A program made the position numbers and the translations under genes. A DNA stretch of 64,000 nucleotides from Hirsutella rhossiliensis (Eukaryota > Ascomycota > Sordariomycetes > Hypocreales > Ophiocordycipitaceae): contig NW_025408684.1 in NCBI RefSeq assembly GCF_020360975.1, positions 930,001-994,000 on the forward strand, given 5' to 3'. Position 1 is the stretch's first letter, and each line of letters starts with the position of its first letter. Under the pieces are notes generated by a model that worked only from the letters and a program-made list of their open reading frames with translations, was not told the origin of the DNA and did not search any database. Positions 60,001 to 64,000 of this stretch are shown piece by piece.

Positions 60001-62324
60001 TTAAACTAGCCTTAATAGTTATAAAATAAGACCTACTATTAAAAGACTATAACTAAATAAGACTTAACTTAAAACTAAACTAAGATAAAGCTAATAACTA
60101 GCCTTTTAAACTATAACCTTAGCTAAACTTATTAGTAGTAACGTTTACTTTATTATTATAATAGGAATAATAAGACCCTTTTAAGGTAGTATATAAGGTA
60201 TAAGAGGGAGTAACCTAAGGCTTATAAGGAGTATAAGGACTACTACTACTATAAGAAGCTTAATAATAACTAGTTAAGCTTAACCTTAAACCTAAACTAA
60301 AGATAGCTTAGATAGCTAGCTTATAAAATAAATTAATAACTAAGGTCTATACTAAAGTAAGACCTATACTAGTACTAGTATAAAGGCGTTTACTATAGCT
60401 TATAATATAACCTTAGATTTAATTAAAGTTAAGACTAATAATAATCTTAGCTAAGATTAAACTATAATAGCTATAAAGATACTACTAAATAAAGTTAAGA
60501 GCGCTAGTAAGATTAGTAAGCGATATAAAATAAGGATACTCTAAGGCGGGCTTAGCGCTAAGAGAACTACTAAGCTATAGCTTAGCGTTAAAACTAATAA
60601 AAGGAAATATAGTAAGCTCTTAAGCTAGCTTTATAATAACTATAGGTATAGTAATAATAATAAACTCCTTAGCCTTAGCCTTAAATAAAGCCTTAAGCGT
60701 AATAGCCGCCTTACCCTTACTTTTACCCTTCCTCTTATTAAAAGGGACTAAGGCTAAACTAAGCCTAGTAAGATTAAAACCGCTATCCTTACTATTAAGG
60801 TTATTATTAATAATAAAATAAAAATAGTTAGTAAGATCGTTAACCGCTATAAGAGTCTTTTAAGTAACTAAGAGCGACTTAAGCTTAACCTAAGCTAAGG
60901 TCTTAATAGTATTACTAAACTTACTTAAGTGCTTTTTTAAGAACTTATATATATAGTAAGTATTATTTATAAAATAAGTAAAAGCTAATATAAGCGTCTT
61001 AATATTCTTAGTAACTATAGCTAAACTAAGGGTAGACTTACTTAATACGCCCTTACCTTTAATAATAAGGGCCTTTTAATTAGCGCGAATATAAGTTTTT
61101 AAAGTAATATAGTAAAAGCGCTTTTATACTAAACCCTTAATAAGAAAGGGGCTATTAACCTTAAACTATACTTAGTAAAAGGTATATATAGCCTTTTTAC
61201 CTTTAAAGGTAATTTAAAATATAGATTAGTATTAAACTTAGATAGTACTATAGTAAGATAGGGTTACTTACTTGGTAATAAAACTAGTTAAAGTTAGCGT
61301 AAGTAATATACGCTTTAGCTTTTATAGCTATTAAAGTTAGCTAAAAACGCTAAAGGTAAGACTAACTTAAGATAAAACTAAGATTAATACTTATAAGACT
61401 AGTTTTAATAGCTAGTAAAGGACTTATAAGTAAGCTTACTAATAAAACGCTTAATATATATAAAATATAAAATAAAGCGCTTTAATCTTACTATAGTAAT
61501 AACTTTTTTATAAAGAGAGGGCTTTAAAGAAAGTAAGCTATTACTACTTAAGTTAGCTTCTTAGTTAAATATTATAATATAGTAATAAGCGAACTAGATA
61601 TAGTATTAAAGAGACTTAAAGTTATAAAAATAAAGTAGGTAAGGTAATAGTTAAGCTTATAAAAAAAAAGGATAATAAAAAGATAAGAGGAGGTATAAAT
61701 AAAACTAAGAAGGGAGGGTAGATATATATATACGCGAGCTAGGCGTATATAATTAATAACTATATAATAGAAGGTAAATATAAGCTGCCGCGCCCTTAAT
61801 TAAGAAGTTATATAGCTAAATAAAAACCGATTTATAATTAATAAAGCTAGCTAACTAAATTTCGATTAGCTAGCCCTACTTAAGAGCGACCTATATTAGC
61901 GCTTAGCTTAGTAACTAAATAGTACCTACCTTACTAACTAATAAATAAATAAGCTAACGTAACTATAGCTATATAGCTATAATATAAGAGCTATAGTAAA
62001 TAAAAGCGCTTATAAGTTAAGCCCTTTAAAAAGAAACTACTACCTATAACCTTAGGCCTAGGCTAGCGAGCCTAGGCTATAGCTACTTAAGATAGTAGTA
62101 GCTATAGCTTAGGAGGGCCTATATTAAGATATAATAGTATAGGAGGAGCCTATAATAGCTAGTATAAATTTCCTATATACTACTACTATAACCTTATTTA
62201 AGGTAGACCTATATTAAAAAAGGGAAGGGTTTTTCTTTAAGTACTTTAGTTTTTCCCTCTTATTTAATATTAAAGTTTTAGATACCTTTAGCTAGGTCCT
62301 TAATATAATCTTAATATTAATAAT
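57041..62324 (+). mobile_element. LINE1-C, 3' part (RT, antisense ORF3, 3' end)
   Basis: Continues LINE1-C directly after the second CTTAA. The RT box (GVPxGS) is at about 58437 and the FADD box at about 58537. The Cys/His C-terminus is near 59600, and the 3' end has an AT-rich (TAA)n-like tail at about 62310-62324. It has no solo LTR in ORF3, so it shows the empty site for the insertion in copy A. Confidence 0.85.
60100..61570 (-). pseudogene. Antisense ORF3 of LINE1-C, unknown function
   Basis: Same antisense frame as in A and B, in the same place relative to ORF2 and the 3' end. The basic run and Ser/Pro-rich part are recognisable near 60700-60900. More AT-mutated than B. Confidence 0.4.
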
Positions 62325-63186
62325 AGTCTTAAGCTAATTATAATATATTAAAATTAAAATAAATAATCTTATTAAATTCCTTATACTTAGTTACCTTTTT
62401 ATTAAGTATAAAAGCTTTAACTTATTATAAAGTAAGTAAAGGTATATATATAAGTACTATTTATAAGATAATATTAATAAGCTATATAAAGCTTTTATAT
62501 ATATAGCTAGCCTATATATATATATATATAGGATCTAGCCCTTTATATATAACTATATAGCTTAAGCTATAGCCTAAGCTTATAACTTATAATAGTTAAA
62601 GACTTTTATATAATACCTTTCTTTTAGTATAGTATAGCGCTATACTACCTTATTAATAGCTTTTATATAATTAGTCCTTAAGCTCCTTATACTACTAGCT
62701 TTACTTTACTTTTTCTTATTAATTATACTAGCTTTATTAGTTTTATTATCCTTATACTTATTAGCTTAAGTAGCTAGAACCTAGCTTTATACTTATTAGC
62801 TAGCTAGCTATTTAAATAAAGGTATAACTTATTATACGCCCTTAAGTAGCTAGCGGCTAGCCTAGACCTATATAAGCCTTAGGTTAGCTATCTCCTTAGC
62901 CTTAAGTAGCTTCCTTTACTAAGAGGTATATAAAGTAATATCCCTTTCTTTTTCCTTCCTTTCTTTTTCTTCTTTCTTTAACTATAGTAATAGTAGTAAT
63001 AAGTAAGTTTTACTTTACTTAGGGCATTAGTTTATTCCTAGCTATATAAGCCGCTCTATTAATATATACTTATAGTAGTAGCTATAATAATAATAATAAT
63101 AGCCCTAATAATAATAATAACTTTAATTAATAAGTTCCTTACCTTATAAAGTAAGAGGCTATATTTTATAATACTAACTTTTATAA
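62325..63186 (+). repeat. Rep-D copy 2, leader region
   Basis: From about 62420 this is the reverse complement of 18490-19200, including the TATATATATATA run at 62516-62530 and the ATA/ATT microsatellites near 63090-63120. It sits directly upstream of a gag-like frame, which suggests a 5' leader or LTR. Confidence 0.55.
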
Positions 63187-64000
63187 TAAATATATTTACT
63201 TCTTCTTCTTTTACCTTTTCCTTCTTAAAGTATATAGAGTTATTTATCGATATTATACTAGCCGCGGCTAATAATAGCTTTATTACTACTACTACTCTTA
63301 CCTATACCCTTACTACTACGCTTACTACTACTACTTATACTTTTACTATACTAGCTACCTTTATATCGCCCTTTAAGGTAATAATACTATCCCTAATACT
63401 ATATAAAACGCCGGACCCTTTAGCCCTTACCTTTATCTCCGCTACCCTTATAAGTCTATAGTTAAGTAAGTATAATAAACGTTTTCTATTAACCTCTTAT
63501 AATATAAGCGCTAAGTATAAGCTAGTACCGCTTACTTAGCTCCTTATATATATTATATATTATAGGAGCTTAACTATTTTAACTAAGTTAAGCGCTACTA
63601 TAGCGGTAGCTATTATTAGTATATACGCGCTAGCTATACTTATAAAGTAGCGCCTCTTATCTTACTTACTATAGCGTTAGCTTAAAAGGCTAGCTTATAT
63701 AGGTAGGTATAAGGGGCTACTAAGAAGCGCCTTACCGCCGCTACTACTATATACTATAATCTTTATACCCTTAAGTAATAGGGCCTTATACTTAAGTAAG
63801 TCCTTACTTTTTTACTCCCTTACTTCTACCTTTAATATACTTAGTACTAAGGAGACCGCCTCTATTACTTTATCTATGGTCCCCTTAGCTATACCTACCT
63901 TTATTACTACTACCGCTCTTACTACCGCCGCCGATATTAGCCGCTGCCCTTTTACCCTTAAAGCCGCCGCTACTACTAACTAGCTTAAAGCTTAAAAGGC
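63187..64000 (+). pseudogene. Rep-D gag-like frame, runs off the window
   Basis: A + frame beginning at 63192 (ATA where ATG would be expected) reads Ser/Thr/Pro-rich with few stops: FTSSSFTFSF, then Thr-rich stretches and an Ala-rich end (GCC/ACC codons) at 63900-63990. The last part resembles the minus-strand frame near 17450-17560, ending in the same GCCTTTTA-type stretch. One TpG survives near 63877. No domain is recognised. Confidence 0.4.

Overview
The window looks like a chromosome segment of a filamentous ascomycete (Pezizomycotina). A small island of three conserved, intron-bearing housekeeping genes (about 20,950-28,150) lies between two large blocks of transposons that appear to have been destroyed by repeat-induced point mutation (RIP). 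In both blocks CpA and TpG are almost absent and TpA is hugely over-represented. ATG is therefore nearly missing, and no normal reading frame starts outside the island. Introns of 56-64 bp, GT...AG ends and CTRAY-type branch points also fit this group. I cannot name the species.

Island, left to right: MRPS17 (mitochondrial ribosomal protein uS17m, + strand, two exons); a SAP1/Yta6-like MIT-AAA ATPase (- strand, three exons, convergent with MRPS17); COG6 (Golgi tethering complex subunit, - strand, two exons). They share no pathway. The exon structures are rebuilt by hand from frame continuity and family motifs.

Left block (1-20,950): an LTR end; a Ty3/gypsy body (Gyp-1) cut by a LINE (LINE1-A); LINE1-A carries a 697-bp solo LTR and is cut at its 3' end by two head-to-head, truncated copies of a second gypsy family (Gyp-2); then a GC-rich family (Rep-D), a reversed LINE1 tail and an anonymous stretch with a tRNA-like relic.

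Right block (28,023-64,000): a pogo/Fot1 DNA transposon on the island edge; pieces of a second LINE (LINE2) interrupted by a repeat (Rep-E), a 570-bp repeat and LINE1-B (itself holding a second pogo copy); a second Rep-E copy; LINE1-C, split by a full-length 7,826-bp Gyp-2 with 470-bp LTRs and a 5-bp target duplication; and a second Rep-D copy running off the window. Removing the nested insertions leaves LINE1-B and LINE1-C at nearly the same length (about 7.36 kb), which supports the reconstruction.

Most notable: (1) LINE1 seems to carry an antisense reading frame of about 1.4 kb in its 3' third, present in all three copies; (2) the pogo copy on the island edge has one intact and one mutated terminal repeat, so the RIP boundary falls inside a single transposon; (3) an inverted pair of Gyp-2 5' halves forms a 2.1-kb palindrome-like structure. 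All statements about absent dinucleotides and about homology between repeats come from reading by eye, not from computed alignments.
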